Assembly: GCA_049889175.1 (NCBI GenBank)
Contig: JBMHDW010000011.1
Span: 1 to 64,000, forward strand
Direction: 5' to 3'
DNA length: 64,000 nt
From: JBMHDW01 sp049889175
Lineage (GTDB): Bacteria > Pseudomonadota > Gammaproteobacteria > Comchoanobacterales > Comchoanobacteraceae
Shown here: in pieces, positions 7,890 to 17,399 of the stretch
How positions within the stretch are numbered: position 1 is the first letter of the stretch
Layout: the number at the start of each line of letters is the position of its first letter
The notes under the pieces: generated by a model
The model's input: the letters and a program-made list of their open reading frames with translations, nothing else
Database searches by the model: none
Told to the model about the DNA's origin: nothing
Program-made: the position numbers and the translations under genes

Positions 7890-10800
7890 TTGTCTACAGA
7901 TATTTTTTCATCACAACAAAATTTTGGTGAATCGAATTCGTTTTCTAAGATTCGTATAGGCCTACTGTCCTATGACGAAATCATTCGAAGTTCCCATGGG
8001 GCTGTTGAAAAGCCAGAAACCATTAACTATCGAACGTTGAAGCCGGAGAAAAAGGGACTCTTTTGCCCTATTATTTTCGGCCCATCTAAAGACTACGAAT
8101 GTTTGTGTGGTAAGTACAAAAGAATGAAATATCGCGGTGTTATCTGTGAAAAGTGTGGTGTTGAAGTCACTTTATCATCTGTTCGCCGAGAGCGAATGGG
8201 GCATATTGACCTTGTATCACCGGTGGCTCATATTTGGTTTTTAAAGTCGCTTCCTTCTCGCATTGGTATTGCTTTGGACATGACGCTTAAAGATATTGAG
8301 CGTATATTATACTTTGAATCTTACGTGGTGGTTGATCCAGGCACGACAGAATTTGACTTTGGTACACTTCTGAATGAAGAGCAATATATTGAAGCCTTGG
8401 ATATGTATGGTGAAGACTTCAAAGCAGAGATGGGTGCTACAGCGATCAAAAGATTGCTACAAGCCATCGACGTGGAAGGCGATATGAAATCTATTCGTGA
8501 TGAGCTTCCATCAGTATCTTCTGAAAACAAGTTGAAAAAGTTATCTAAGCGATTAAAGGTCTTAGAGCAATTTCATACTTCTGGTAACAAACCAGAGTGG
8601 ATGATTTTAGATGCTATTCCAGTACTTCCACCGGATTTAAGGCCATTGGTGCCTCTGGATGGTGGCCGTTTTGCAACATCTGATTTAAATGATCTTTATC
8701 GAAGAGTTATCAATAGGAATAACCGTCTTAAAAGACTGCTTGACTTAGGTGCTCCTGAAATTATTGTTCGGAACGAGCGTCGTATGCTTCAAGAGGCTGT
8801 TGATGCTTTATTTGATAATGGTCGACGTGGTCGTGTGATTACTGGAACACATAAAAATCCTCTAAAATCACTTACAGAGTTATTGAAAGGTAAAGGTGGA
8901 CGCTTTAGACAAAACCTTCTTGGTAAACGTGTTGACTATTCTGGACGGTCAGTTATTGTTGTTGGTCCAACATTAAAACTACATCAATGTGGACTGCCTA
9001 AGAAAATGGCTCTTGAGCTATTTAGACCTTTTGTTTACGGTCGGTTAATTCGTCTTGGGCTTGCATCAACAATTAAAGCAGCTAAGAAGATGGTGACTAA
9101 AGAAGAACCGGTCATTTGGGATATTCTAGATCATGTCATTAGAGAGCATCCAGTGTTGCTTAACCGTGCACCTACGCTTCACCGTTTGGGTATCCAAGCG
9201 TTTGAACCCGTTCTGGTAGAAGGAAAGGCAATTCAGTTGCACCCGTTAGTGTGTACTGCCTATAATGCCGACTTTGATGGTGATACAATGTCAGTTCACG
9301 TGCCGCTTACATTAGAAGCTCAGCTAGAAGCTCGCTGTCTTATGATGTCTTCAAATAACATTCTTTCACCTGCGAATGGTGCGCCAATTATCGTGCCAAC
9401 TAAAGATATTGTATTGGGTATTTATTATCTTACTCGATCAGATATCAATGCCAAAGGTGAAGGCATGATTTTCTCAAATGTAGCTGAAGTAGTTCGTGCT
9501 TATGAAGCTGGACATGTTTCATTACATGCAAAGGTTAAAGTAAGAATCACAACATTTGAAGAGACAGGTCCGCGTAAGAAAGTGTTTGATACGACTGTTG
9601 GCCGTATTGTTCTCTGGACGATTGTTCCAGAAGGGCTATCATTTGATTTAGTCAATAAAGAGCTAGCGAAAAACGATTTGATGGAACTGGTTGATGAGTG
9701 CTATCGAGTATTAAGCATTAAGAAAACTGTGGTATTCTCTGATAAACTCATGTATCTGGGTTTCAAATTTGCGACAATTTCTGGTACTTCAATTGGTATT
9801 AATGATCTGACTATCCCAGAGGAAAAGCAGTCGATTGTTGATATTGCACACCAACAGGTAAAAGACATTGAACAGCAGTATCGTTCTGGTATTTTAACAC
9901 AGGGTGAACGTTACAACAAAGTTGTTGATATTTGGCTGCACACCAATGAAGAAGTTGCTAAGGCCATGATGAAACGCTTATCTGTTGAAGAGAAAATGAA
10001 CAAAGAAGGTAAGGCAGAAGAGCAGAAGTCATTTAACTCTGTTTACATTATGGCTGACTCTGGTGCGAGGGGTTCAGCTGCGCAGATTAGACAGCTTGCA
10101 GGTATGAGGGGCTTGATGACTAAGCCAGATGGCTCGATGATTGAGACACCGATTATTGCAAACTTCCGTGAAGGGTTAGACGTAGGTCAATACTTTATTT
10201 CCAGTCACGGTGCTCGTAAGGGTCTTGCTGATACAGCGTTAAAAACAGCAAACTCTGGTTATTTAACTAGACGTTTGGTTGACGTTGCTCAGGATGTTGT
10301 TGTTTCTGAAAAAGATTGTGGGACAACTCGTGGCTTAGTCATGAGACCTCATGTTGAAGGTGGTGAAATTGTTGAACCTCTCAGAGAACGTATTGCAGGA
10401 CGTGTGTTGGCTAAGGATATCGAGGTCAACAAGAAAGTTATTCTTACTGCTGGAACTTACTTAGAAGATGAGCAAATCAAGATTATTGAGAAAAATGCTG
10501 TTGAGTTTGTTGTTGTAAGATCTCCTGTAACATGTGAGTCACGTTTTGGCGTTTGTTCGTTATGTTATGGGCGTGATTTAGCTAGAGGCCACATTGTTAA
10601 TTCCGGTGAGGCTGTTGGTGTTATCGCTGCGCAATCTATTGGTGAGCCTGGAACTCAGCTTACTATGAGAACATTCCACATTGGTGGTGCTGCGTCTCGA
10701 GCCTCTGCTGAAAACAATATTGAAGTTAAATCTTCTGGAACAATTCGCTTTCAAAATATAAAATTTGTTAAGCACCATGAGACTAAACATATTATTGCCA

Positions 10801-12089
10801 CTTCTAGATCTGGTCAGCTCTTAGTTATAGACTCGAATGGCCGTGAAGTTGAACGGTATAAAATCTCATATGGTGCAACGATATTTTGTCAAGATGGTGA
10901 ATCAGTCAAGGCTGGTTCGATGGTTGCAGAGTGGGATCCATACACCCACCCAATTATCGCAGAAGTTGATGGTCAAGTTCGCATGAGTGATATGATCGAC
11001 GGTGTGACCATGACGAAGCAGACTGATGAACTGACAGGTTTAAGCTCTTATTTGGTACAAAATGCTGATAAGTCATCAACTGGTAAAGAGTTAAGGCCAC
11101 AGGTAATGTTGATTGATGATCAGGGTCAACCTGTTATGCTTCCTGGAAATAAGGTTCCGGCAAGTTATTTTCTAATGGCAGGTGCAATTACGTCACTGTA
11201 TGATGGTTCGAAGGTTGGTGTTGGTGATGTTATTGCTAGATTACCTAAAGAACGTGTTAAAACACGTGATATTGCTGGTGGTCTACCTAGAGTTGCTGAC
11301 TTATTTGAGGCAAGAAAGCCTAAAGAGCCAGCTATTCTTGCAGAGGTTTCAGGTATTGTTAGCTTTGGTAAAGATACCAAAGAGAAACGTCGCCTAATTA
11401 TCACAAGTAATGATGGTACAACACATGAAGAACTGATTCCTCGCTGGAGATCTATCTCCGTGTTTGAAGGTGAGCAAGTAGAGTCTGGTGAGGTTGTTGC
11501 TGATGGTGCATCTAATCCACATGATATCTTGAGACTATTAGGTATTGATGCACTTGCAAACTACATTGTCAATGAAGTTCAGGATGTGTATAGGCTTCAA
11601 GGTGTTAAAATCAATGATAAACACATTGAAGTTATCTTAAGACAGATGATGAAAAAAGTTGAAATTACTGATCCAGGTGATACAGACTTTGTTCAAGGTG
11701 AAGTTGTCCATCTTGGTCGCTGGATTGATGCTAATGAAGCATTGGATACTGATGCAGGTATGATTCCTGCAAAAATGAATCCGGTATTGTTGGGTATCAC
11801 TAAAGCATCGTTGTCAACAGAGTCTTGGATTTCAGCTGCATCATTCCAAGAAACTACTCGTGTTTTAACAGAAGGGTCCATTTCTGGAGCAACTGATTAT
11901 TTGAGAGGCCTCAAAGAGAATGTTATCGTAGGGCGGCTCATACCAGCAGGAACAGGGTTTGATTTTACTTACAAAGCAGATAAGCAAGTTGATTATCTTA
12001 ATGTAGGTATCGGTGCAAATGCACTAAAACCTAGTGATGCTAATGCTGAAAATGCTGTTAATGACGATCAAATTAAAAATGATGAGTAA
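7890..12089 (+). CDS. rpoC: DNA-directed RNA polymerase subunit beta'
   Basis: This subunit carries the active-site magnesium. The 1399 residues match the 1407 of E. coli. Seen in order are zinc finger 1 (CLCG then CEKCG), the FRQNLLGKRVDYSGRSV switch region, the catalytic loop NADFDGDTM with its Asp triad at 461/463/465, and zinc site 2 (CESRFGVCSLC). The trigger-loop region (SIGEPGTQLTMRTFH) and the C-terminal domain follow. Translation starts at TTG after a strong AAGGGGGAG. The residue after the last catalytic Asp is Thr466 where bacterial enzymes nearly always have Gln; see findings. Confidence 0.98.
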   Translation: MSTDIFSSQQNFGESNSFSKIRIGLLSYDEIIRSSHGAVEKPETINYRTLKPEKKGLFCPIIFGPSKDYECLCGKYKRMKYRGVICEKCGVEVTLSSVRRERMGHIDLVSPVAHIWFLKSLPSRIGIALDMTLKDIERILYFESYVVVDPGTTEFDFGTLLNEEQYIEALDMYGEDFKAEMGATAIKRLLQAIDVEGDMKSIRDELPSVSSENKLKKLSKRLKVLEQFHTSGNKPEWMILDAIPVLPPDLRPLVPLDGGRFATSDLNDLYRRVINRNNRLKRLLDLGAPEIIVRNERRMLQEAVDALFDNGRRGRVITGTHKNPLKSLTELLKGKGGRFRQNLLGKRVDYSGRSVIVVGPTLKLHQCGLPKKMALELFRPFVYGRLIRLGLASTIKAAKKMVTKEEPVIWDILDHVIREHPVLLNRAPTLHRLGIQAFEPVLVEGKAIQLHPLVCTAYNADFDGDTMSVHVPLTLEAQLEARCLMMSSNNILSPANGAPIIVPTKDIVLGIYYLTRSDINAKGEGMIFSNVAEVVRAYEAGHVSLHAKVKVRITTFEETGPRKKVFDTTVGRIVLWTIVPEGLSFDLVNKELAKNDLMELVDECYRVLSIKKTVVFSDKLMYLGFKFATISGTSIGINDLTIPEEKQSIVDIAHQQVKDIEQQYRSGILTQGERYNKVVDIWLHTNEEVAKAMMKRLSVEEKMNKEGKAEEQKSFNSVYIMADSGARGSAAQIRQLAGMRGLMTKPDGSMIETPIIANFREGLDVGQYFISSHGARKGLADTALKTANSGYLTRRLVDVAQDVVVSEKDCGTTRGLVMRPHVEGGEIVEPLRERIAGRVLAKDIEVNKKVILTAGTYLEDEQIKIIEKNAVEFVVVRSPVTCESRFGVCSLCYGRDLARGHIVNSGEAVGVIAAQSIGEPGTQLTMRTFHIGGAASRASAENNIEVKSSGTIRFQNIKFVKHHETKHIIATSRSGQLLVIDSNGREVERYKISYGATIFCQDGESVKAGSMVAEWDPYTHPIIAEVDGQVRMSDMIDGVTMTKQTDELTGLSSYLVQNADKSSTGKELRPQVMLIDDQGQPVMLPGNKVPASYFLMAGAITSLYDGSKVGVGDVIARLPKERVKTRDIAGGLPRVADLFEARKPKEPAILAEVSGIVSFGKDTKEKRRLIITSNDGTTHEELIPRWRSISVFEGEQVESGEVVADGASNPHDILRLLGIDALANYIVNEVQDVYRLQGVKINDKHIEVILRQMMKKVEITDPGDTDFVQGEVVHLGRWIDANEALDTDAGMIPAKMNPVLLGITKASLSTESWISAASFQETTRVLTEGSISGATDYLRGLKENVIVGRLIPAGTGFDFTYKADKQVDYLNVGIGANALKPSDANAENAVNDDQIKNDE

Positions 12090-12094
12090 TTATC

Positions 12095-12123
12095 TTGACA
12101 TATGAAGAAAAGCCCCATAAAAT
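12095..12123 (+). promoter_or_regulatory. Near-consensus sigma-70 promoter for rpsL and downstream genes
   Basis: The -35 box is TTGACA (12095-12100), followed by a 17-base spacer and the -10 box TAAAAT (12118-12123). The start of transcription would fall near 12130, about 30 bases before the rpsL ATG. The -10 box overlaps the loop and 3' arm of the hairpin at 12112-12128. Confidence 0.65.
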
Positions 12124-12128
12124 GGGGC
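12112..12128 (+). terminator. Hairpin after rpoC, weak terminator or attenuator
   Basis: GCCCCAT (12112-12118) pairs perfectly with ATGGGGC (12122-12128) around an AAA loop. The following bases (ACTTGTTTA) contain only a short, broken run of T, so termination is probably partial. The hairpin DNA also contains the -10 box of the rpsL promoter. Confidence 0.5.
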
Positions 12129-12160
12129 ACTTGTTTAGTAACGTAAAAATAGGATGAAAT

Positions 12161-12535
12161 ATGCCAACTATTAACCAATTAGTAAGAAAGCCTAGACGAC
12201 CAAATGTCGTTAAGACTAAATCACCTGCACTTCAGGGTAACCCTTTAAAAAGAGGGGTTTGTACACGTGTTTACACAACAACACCGAAGAAGCCAAACTC
12301 TGCGTTGCGTAAAGTTGCTCGTGTTCGATTGAGTAATGGGTTTGAAGTAACGGCGTATATTCCTGGTGAAGGTCATAATTTACAAGAGCACAGTGTTGTT
12401 CTTATTCGAGGTGGTCGTGTAAAGGACTTGCCTGGTGTTCGTTACCATATTGTTCGTGGAGCACTCGATACTGCTGGTGTTTCAGCTCGAAAGAGATCTC
12501 GCTCTAAATATGGTGCAAAAAAGCCTAAGAGTTAA
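12161..12535 (+). CDS. rpsL: 30S ribosomal protein S12
   Basis: S12 sits at the decoding centre and controls accuracy. The 124 residues include TTTPKKPNSALRKVARVRLS and GRVKDLPGVRYH, with the lysines where streptomycin-resistance changes arise present in the sensitive form. Length and sequence are ordinary. It is the first gene of the str group (rpsL-rpsG-fusA-tuf) and lies just downstream of a strong promoter candidate. Confidence 0.98.
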   Translation: MPTINQLVRKPRRPNVVKTKSPALQGNPLKRGVCTRVYTTTPKKPNSALRKVARVRLSNGFEVTAYIPGEGHNLQEHSVVLIRGGRVKDLPGVRYHIVRGALDTAGVSARKRSRSKYGAKKPKS

Positions 12536-12544
12536 GGAGTTATT

Positions 12545-13111
12545 GTGGGTGCTAAAAGAAAGTATTTAAGCGATATTGCAAGTCGAAAAAATCGATATGA
12601 TGTCAAGTATAATAGTGAAGTTATTAATAAGATTACAAAGAAACTAATGGTTGATGGTAAATATTCCATTATTTATCGTTTTATGTGCCAGTCTTTAGAA
12701 GAGGTAAAAAACGAATATCTGAATAAGAATACTGATATTTCAACAGCTTTGGCTAAAGAAGAGCTTACTGAACAAGAGGTTGTAAGTGGCATGGTTGATA
12801 AGATCATTCAACGTGTCAGCCCGCGTGTGGAGCTTGTGAGCAAGCGCCAGGGTGGTGCAAATGTGCAGCTTCCTGTTGTTGTATCTGAGGAGCGATCTAA
12901 GCTACTTGGACTAAACTTTTTAGTGAATGCAATTAAATCTCGTGGCGAAAGAACCATTCACGGTAAGATTAAAGGTGAAATGCTTGATATTATTCAAGAT
13001 AGAGGCCAGTCAAAAGCTGTGGTAATGATGAATAACTTGCTTAAGCAAGCTCGTGCAAATGCTGTGTTTAGTAAGCACACAACCATTAGAGACGAAATAA
13101 AGGAAGTTTAA
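12545..13111 (+). CDS. rpsG: 30S ribosomal protein S7, with internal insertion
   Basis: S7 nucleates assembly of the 30S head and borders the exit site. The core is recognisable (LMVDGKYS near residue 37, VSPRVELVSKRQGGANVQLPV near 97-117). The protein is 188 residues, against about 156-179 usually. About 18 extra residues lie between the first long helix and the VSPRVEL strand, and some extra residues lie near the N-terminus. Translation begins at GTG (12545) after AAGGAG. The rpsL-rpsG gap is only 9 bases, too short for the S7 operator of E. coli. Confidence 0.93.
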   Translation: MGAKRKYLSDIASRKNRYDVKYNSEVINKITKKLMVDGKYSIIYRFMCQSLEEVKNEYLNKNTDISTALAKEELTEQEVVSGMVDKIIQRVSPRVELVSKRQGGANVQLPVVVSEERSKLLGLNFLVNAIKSRGERTIHGKIKGEMLDIIQDRGQSKAVVMMNNLLKQARANAVFSKHTTIRDEIKEV

Positions 13112-13112
13112 A

Positions 13113-15218
13113 ATGAGTAAAGCACTAAGTAAATTAAGAAATATAGGTATAGTAGCGCATGTTGATGCGGGAAAAACTACGACTACTGAACGTATTTTAT
13201 TTTACACAGGTAAAGCCCATAAAATAGGTGAGGTTCATGACGGTGCTGCTACAATGGACTGGATGGAGCAGGAGCAAGAACGTGGTATTACCATTACATC
13301 TGCTGCTACTACATGTTTTTGGCAGGGTATGGACAAACAGTTTGATAACCACCAATTTAATATCATTGATACGCCGGGTCACGTAGACTTTACTATTGAA
13401 GTTGAGCGTTCATTACGTGTTTTAGATGGTGCGGTAGTTGTTTTTTGTGCGGTGGGCGGTGTTCAGCCTCAAACTGAAACAGTGTGGCGCCAAGCTAACA
13501 AGTATGGTGTCCCCAGATGTGCATTTGTGAATAAAATGGACCGTTCAGGTGCTAACTTTACACACGTTGTTGAGCAAATGAAGTCTCGATTGAATTGTCA
13601 GCCTGTACCAATGCAGGTTGCCATTGGCGCTGAAGAAGATTTTAAAGGCGTTATAGATTTAATTCAAATGAAGGCTGTTCATTGGGATGATGCATCACAA
13701 GGTTTAAACTTTAAGCTTGAAGATATCCCAAGCGACTTGAAAGATGAATCTGAATTAGCCAGAGAATATATGGTTGAAATGGCTGCAGAAGCATCAGAGG
13801 AGCTCATGGAGAAATATCTTGAGAACGGTGATTTATCTCCTGAAGATATTAAATTTGGTATTCGAAAGCGCACATTGAATAACGAAATCATTCCAGTTTA
13901 CTGTGGAACAGCATTTAAGAATAAAGGTGTTCAAGCTGTATTAGATGCAGTTATCGAATTTATGCCATCTCCATTGGATGTTCCTGCTATTAAAGGTGTC
14001 GTTACTACGAAAGATGGTGATGTTGAATCTGAGCGACATGCCGATGAAAATGAGCCTTTCTCTGCGTTGGTTTTTAAGATTGCAAATGACCCGTTTGTTG
14101 GTAATCTTGCTTTTGTTCGTGTTTATTCAGGTAAGTTGCAAAAAGGCTCTGATGTTTGGAACTCAACAAAAGATCAAAAAGAACGCGCTGGGCGATTGCT
14201 TGAAATGCACTCTAACAAGCGTGAAGATATTGATTCAGTCAATGCCGGTGGTATTGCTGCAGTAGTTGGTCTAAAAAACGTCACCACAGGGGATACTATT
14301 TGTGACAAGGCGCATTCTATTGTTCTTGAAAGAATGGATTTCCCCGATCCTGTTATCTCAATTTCTGTTGAGCCAAAAACAAAAGCGGATCAGGAAAAGA
14401 TGTCTGTAGCACTCGGTAAATTAGCTAAAGAAGATCCATCGTTCCGAGTCCATTCTGATGAGGAGTCAGGTCAGACAATTATTTCTGGTATGGGTGAGTT
14501 GCACCTTGATATTATTGTAGATCGCATGAAACGCGAATTCAAGGTTGAGGCTAATACAGGTAAGCCTTTAGTTGCTTACAGAGAAGGCATTAAGAGTTTA
14601 GTCGAATCTGAATATAAATATGCAAAGCAATCAGGTGGTCGAGGTCAATACGGTCACGTTAAGTTTAAAATCGAACCAAATACAGCTGGAGAAGGTTTTG
14701 AATTTGTAAATGAGATTAAAGGTGGTGTTATTCCTAGTGAATACATACCTGCAGTTCAAAAGGGTGTTGAAGAGGCTATGAACAATGGTGTTGTTGCTGG
14801 ATACCCAATGGTAGATATTAAAGTCACTGTTTTTGATGGAAGTTATCACGATGTTGATTCTAGTGAGATGGCATTTAAATTAGCTGCTTCAATGTGTTTG
14901 AAAGACGGCGCAAAGAAGGCGGATCCATTTTTGTTAGAGCCCTTAATGAAAGTTGAGGTTGTCACACCTGATGAGTTCCAAGGTGATGTTATTGGTGATT
15001 TAAATCGACGAAGAGGGTTGATTCAAGATACAGCACCCGAAGCTGGTGGCACTGTAATTCGTGCTAACATCCCATTAAGTGAAATGTTTGGTTATTCCAC
15101 TGATTTACGCTCTGCTACGCAAGGTCGTGCAACGTTTACAATGGAGTTTGAAAAGTATGCTGAGGTACCGACAAGTGTCGCCGAAGCAGTTGTTTCTGGT
15201 AAAGTAAAAGAGGTATAG
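13113..15218 (+). CDS. fusA: Translation elongation factor G
   Basis: EF-G is the GTPase that drives translocation and, with RRF, ribosome recycling. The 701 residues include the P-loop AHVDAGKTTTTERIL, switch I (ERGITITSAATT), IIDTPGHVDFT, NKMD, and domain IV/V sequences such as SGGRGQYGHVKFKIEP. Length is normal. The start ATG lies 1 base after the rpsG stop, and tuf follows 2 bases after the fusA stop. Confidence 0.98.
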   Translation: MSKALSKLRNIGIVAHVDAGKTTTTERILFYTGKAHKIGEVHDGAATMDWMEQEQERGITITSAATTCFWQGMDKQFDNHQFNIIDTPGHVDFTIEVERSLRVLDGAVVVFCAVGGVQPQTETVWRQANKYGVPRCAFVNKMDRSGANFTHVVEQMKSRLNCQPVPMQVAIGAEEDFKGVIDLIQMKAVHWDDASQGLNFKLEDIPSDLKDESELAREYMVEMAAEASEELMEKYLENGDLSPEDIKFGIRKRTLNNEIIPVYCGTAFKNKGVQAVLDAVIEFMPSPLDVPAIKGVVTTKDGDVESERHADENEPFSALVFKIANDPFVGNLAFVRVYSGKLQKGSDVWNSTKDQKERAGRLLEMHSNKREDIDSVNAGGIAAVVGLKNVTTGDTICDKAHSIVLERMDFPDPVISISVEPKTKADQEKMSVALGKLAKEDPSFRVHSDEESGQTIISGMGELHLDIIVDRMKREFKVEANTGKPLVAYREGIKSLVESEYKYAKQSGGRGQYGHVKFKIEPNTAGEGFEFVNEIKGGVIPSEYIPAVQKGVEEAMNNGVVAGYPMVDIKVTVFDGSYHDVDSSEMAFKLAASMCLKDGAKKADPFLLEPLMKVEVVTPDEFQGDVIGDLNRRRGLIQDTAPEAGGTVIRANIPLSEMFGYSTDLRSATQGRATFTMEFEKYAEVPTSVAEAVVSGKVKEV

Positions 15219-15220
15219 TT

Positions 15221-16405
15221 ATGTCAAAAGAAAAGTTTGATCGTTCCAAAGAACACGTCAATATTGGTACCATTGGTCACGTTGACCACGGTAAAACAAC
15301 CCTTACAGCGGCGATTACAAATGTAATGGCAAAAGTTGGTGGTGGTGAAGCAAAAGCTTTTGACGAAATTGATAATGCACCTGAAGAAAAAGAAAGAGGT
15401 ATTACAATTGCTACATCTCATGTTGAGTACGAAACAGCTAACCGTCACTATGCACACGTTGACTGTCCAGGTCACGCTGACTACGTTAAAAACATGATTA
15501 CTGGTGCCGCTCAGATGGATGGTGGTATTCTAGTGGTATCTGCGACTGATGGTCCTATGCCTCAGACTCGTGAGCACATCCTTTTGGCAAAGCAGGTTAA
15601 CGTTCCTAATCTAGTTGTGTTCATGAACAAATGTGATATGGTTGATGACGAGGAAATGCTAGAGTTAGTTGAATTAGAAATCAGAGAATTACTTTCTAAA
15701 TACGATTTCCCTGGTGATGATATTCCAATCATTCAAGGTTCAGCACTACAAGCATTAGAAGGTAAAGAAGAATATGTTCAGAAAATCGTTGAACTAATGG
15801 ATGCGGTTGATGCTAATATTCCTGCACCAAAACGTGATGTTGACAAAGATTTCTTAATGCCTGTTGAAGATGTATTCTCAATCTCTGGTCGTGGTACTGT
15901 TGCTACGGGCCGTATTGAAAGTGGTATTGTTAAAGTAGGTGAGGAAGTAGAAATCGTCGGTATCAAAGAGTCATCTAAGACCACTGTTACAGGTGTAGAA
16001 ATGTTCCGAAAACTACTTGACGAAGGTCAAGCTGGTGATAACGTTGGTTTATTACTTCGTGGTATTAAGCGTGAAGAAATTGAGCGTGGTCAAGTTCTTT
16101 GTAAGCCAGGTTCTATTAAGCCACATAAACGATTCAAAGCTGAAATTTATATCTTGACGAAAGAAGAGGGCGGACGCCATACTCCATTCTTTAAAGGTTA
16201 TAGACCACAGTTTTATTTCAGAACTACTGATATCACAGGTGATATTACATTACCAGCGGATAAAGAGATGGTAATGCCTGGTGATAATATCACTGTTGAA
16301 GTTGAGTTAATCAACCCTATCGCGATGCAGAAAGAACTTCGTTTTGCTATTCGTGAAGGCGGAAGAACTGTTGGTGCTGGTGTTGTAAGTGAGATACTTG
16401 ACTAA
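15221..16405 (+). CDS. tuf: Translation elongation factor Tu
   Basis: EF-Tu delivers aminoacyl-tRNA to the ribosomal A site. The 394-residue protein (as in E. coli) has GHVDHGKTTLTAAIT, GITIATSHVEYET, DCPGHADYVKNMITG, NKCD and the domain II/III motif RPQFYFRTTDITG. Only this copy is seen in the window. The second tuf copy that many gammaproteobacteria carry in front of the secE region is absent here, because tRNA-Trp is preceded by an unrelated gene. Confidence 0.98.
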   Translation: MSKEKFDRSKEHVNIGTIGHVDHGKTTLTAAITNVMAKVGGGEAKAFDEIDNAPEEKERGITIATSHVEYETANRHYAHVDCPGHADYVKNMITGAAQMDGGILVVSATDGPMPQTREHILLAKQVNVPNLVVFMNKCDMVDDEEMLELVELEIRELLSKYDFPGDDIPIIQGSALQALEGKEEYVQKIVELMDAVDANIPAPKRDVDKDFLMPVEDVFSISGRGTVATGRIESGIVKVGEEVEIVGIKESSKTTVTGVEMFRKLLDEGQAGDNVGLLLRGIKREEIERGQVLCKPGSIKPHKRFKAEIYILTKEEGGRHTPFFKGYRPQFYFRTTDITGDITLPADKEMVMPGDNITVEVELINPIAMQKELRFAIREGGRTVGAGVVSEILD

Positions 16406-16438
16406 TTATTAATCTAGATTGAGAAGAGGAATACTGCT

Positions 16439-16744
16439 ATGAGTAAAGCTAATCAAATGAAAATACAATTATGTTCTTTTGACCATAAATTGTTAGAAGG
16501 TGCTGTGCAAGTTATTGTTGATACAGCTCATAAGAGTGGTGCTCATGTAATAGGGCCTGTTCCTCTTCCCAACAAATGTAAGAAATTCACAGTTTTACGA
16601 TCTCCACACGTGAATAAAGACTCAAGAGTTCAATTTGAGTTGATTACTCACAAAAGAATCGTTATTATTATCCCTAATGAAAAAACTGTTGATGATCTTA
16701 TGAGACTTAATCTTTCTTCTGGGGTTGAAGTCGCTATAAGCTAG
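16439..16744 (+). CDS. rpsJ: 30S ribosomal protein S10
   Basis: S10 is a head protein and also the NusE partner of NusG in transcription-translation coupling. The 101 residues contain GPVPLPNKCKKFTVLRSPHV and THKRIVII. The loop Cys in place of the usual Thr/Lys is a small variation. The 33-base gap after tuf shows no promoter and cannot hold the L4-responsive S10 leader of E. coli. An AAGAGGA ribosome-binding site precedes the ATG. Confidence 0.96.
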   Translation: MSKANQMKIQLCSFDHKLLEGAVQVIVDTAHKSGAHVIGPVPLPNKCKKFTVLRSPHVNKDSRVQFELITHKRIVIIIPNEKTVDDLMRLNLSSGVEVAIS

Positions 16745-16766
16745 TATAAAGTTTGGAGGTAATCTC

Positions 16767-17399
16767 ATGGTTGCGTTAGTTGCAAAAAAATTAGGAATGA
16801 CGTCTATTTTCGATGAAAATGGAATAAGAACTCCAGTTACTGTTCTAAAGCTGTATCCTTCTCAGGTTATGGAATATAATGCTGATCGATCAGTCGTTAA
16901 GCTTATGGGTGGAGAGAAGCTAGATGCAAAAAAAATAAATAAGCCACTCAAAGGCCAAATTGATAAGGCTAAAGTTGAGGCTAGAGCAGAGATTTATGAA
17001 TGCTATGCTGAATCAGGACAAGAATATGAGGTCAGTCAGAGTATCGATTATTCAAATCTGAATAACCCTAAATTTGTCAATGTTATTGGCACTACAAAAG
17101 GTAAGGGTTTCGCTGGTACCATTAAGCGGCATAACTTTTCGAGTCAAAGAAATACTCACGGTGTTTCTAAAGCGCACAGAAAACCAGGTTCAATCGGCCA
17201 ATGTCAGGATCCAGGACGCGTATTTAAAGGTAAAAAGATGGCTGGTCATATGGGGTCTGTTCAACAAACCACATTTAATTTAAAAGTAGTTGAGTACAAT
17301 CAAGATGATCAATATTTACTCGTAAAGGGTGCTGTTCCAGGTGCCAAGAATAGTAAAGTTATGTTAAGTGCTTCTACACGAAAAGGGAGTGCTGAATGA
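16767..17399 (+). CDS. rplC: 50S ribosomal protein L3
   Basis: L3 starts 50S assembly and reaches the peptidyl-transferase centre. The 210 residues match the family length. Motifs seen are the N-terminal AKKLGMTSIFDE, GTTKGKGFAGTIKRHNFS and the loop GSIGQCQDPGRVFKGKKM. The last includes the glutamine that PrmB methylates in E. coli. The stop overlaps the rplD start by 4 bases (ATGA). Confidence 0.97.
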   Translation: MVALVAKKLGMTSIFDENGIRTPVTVLKLYPSQVMEYNADRSVVKLMGGEKLDAKKINKPLKGQIDKAKVEARAEIYECYAESGQEYEVSQSIDYSNLNNPKFVNVIGTTKGKGFAGTIKRHNFSSQRNTHGVSKAHRKPGSIGQCQDPGRVFKGKKMAGHMGSVQQTTFNLKVVEYNQDDQYLLVKGAVPGAKNSKVMLSASTRKGSAE

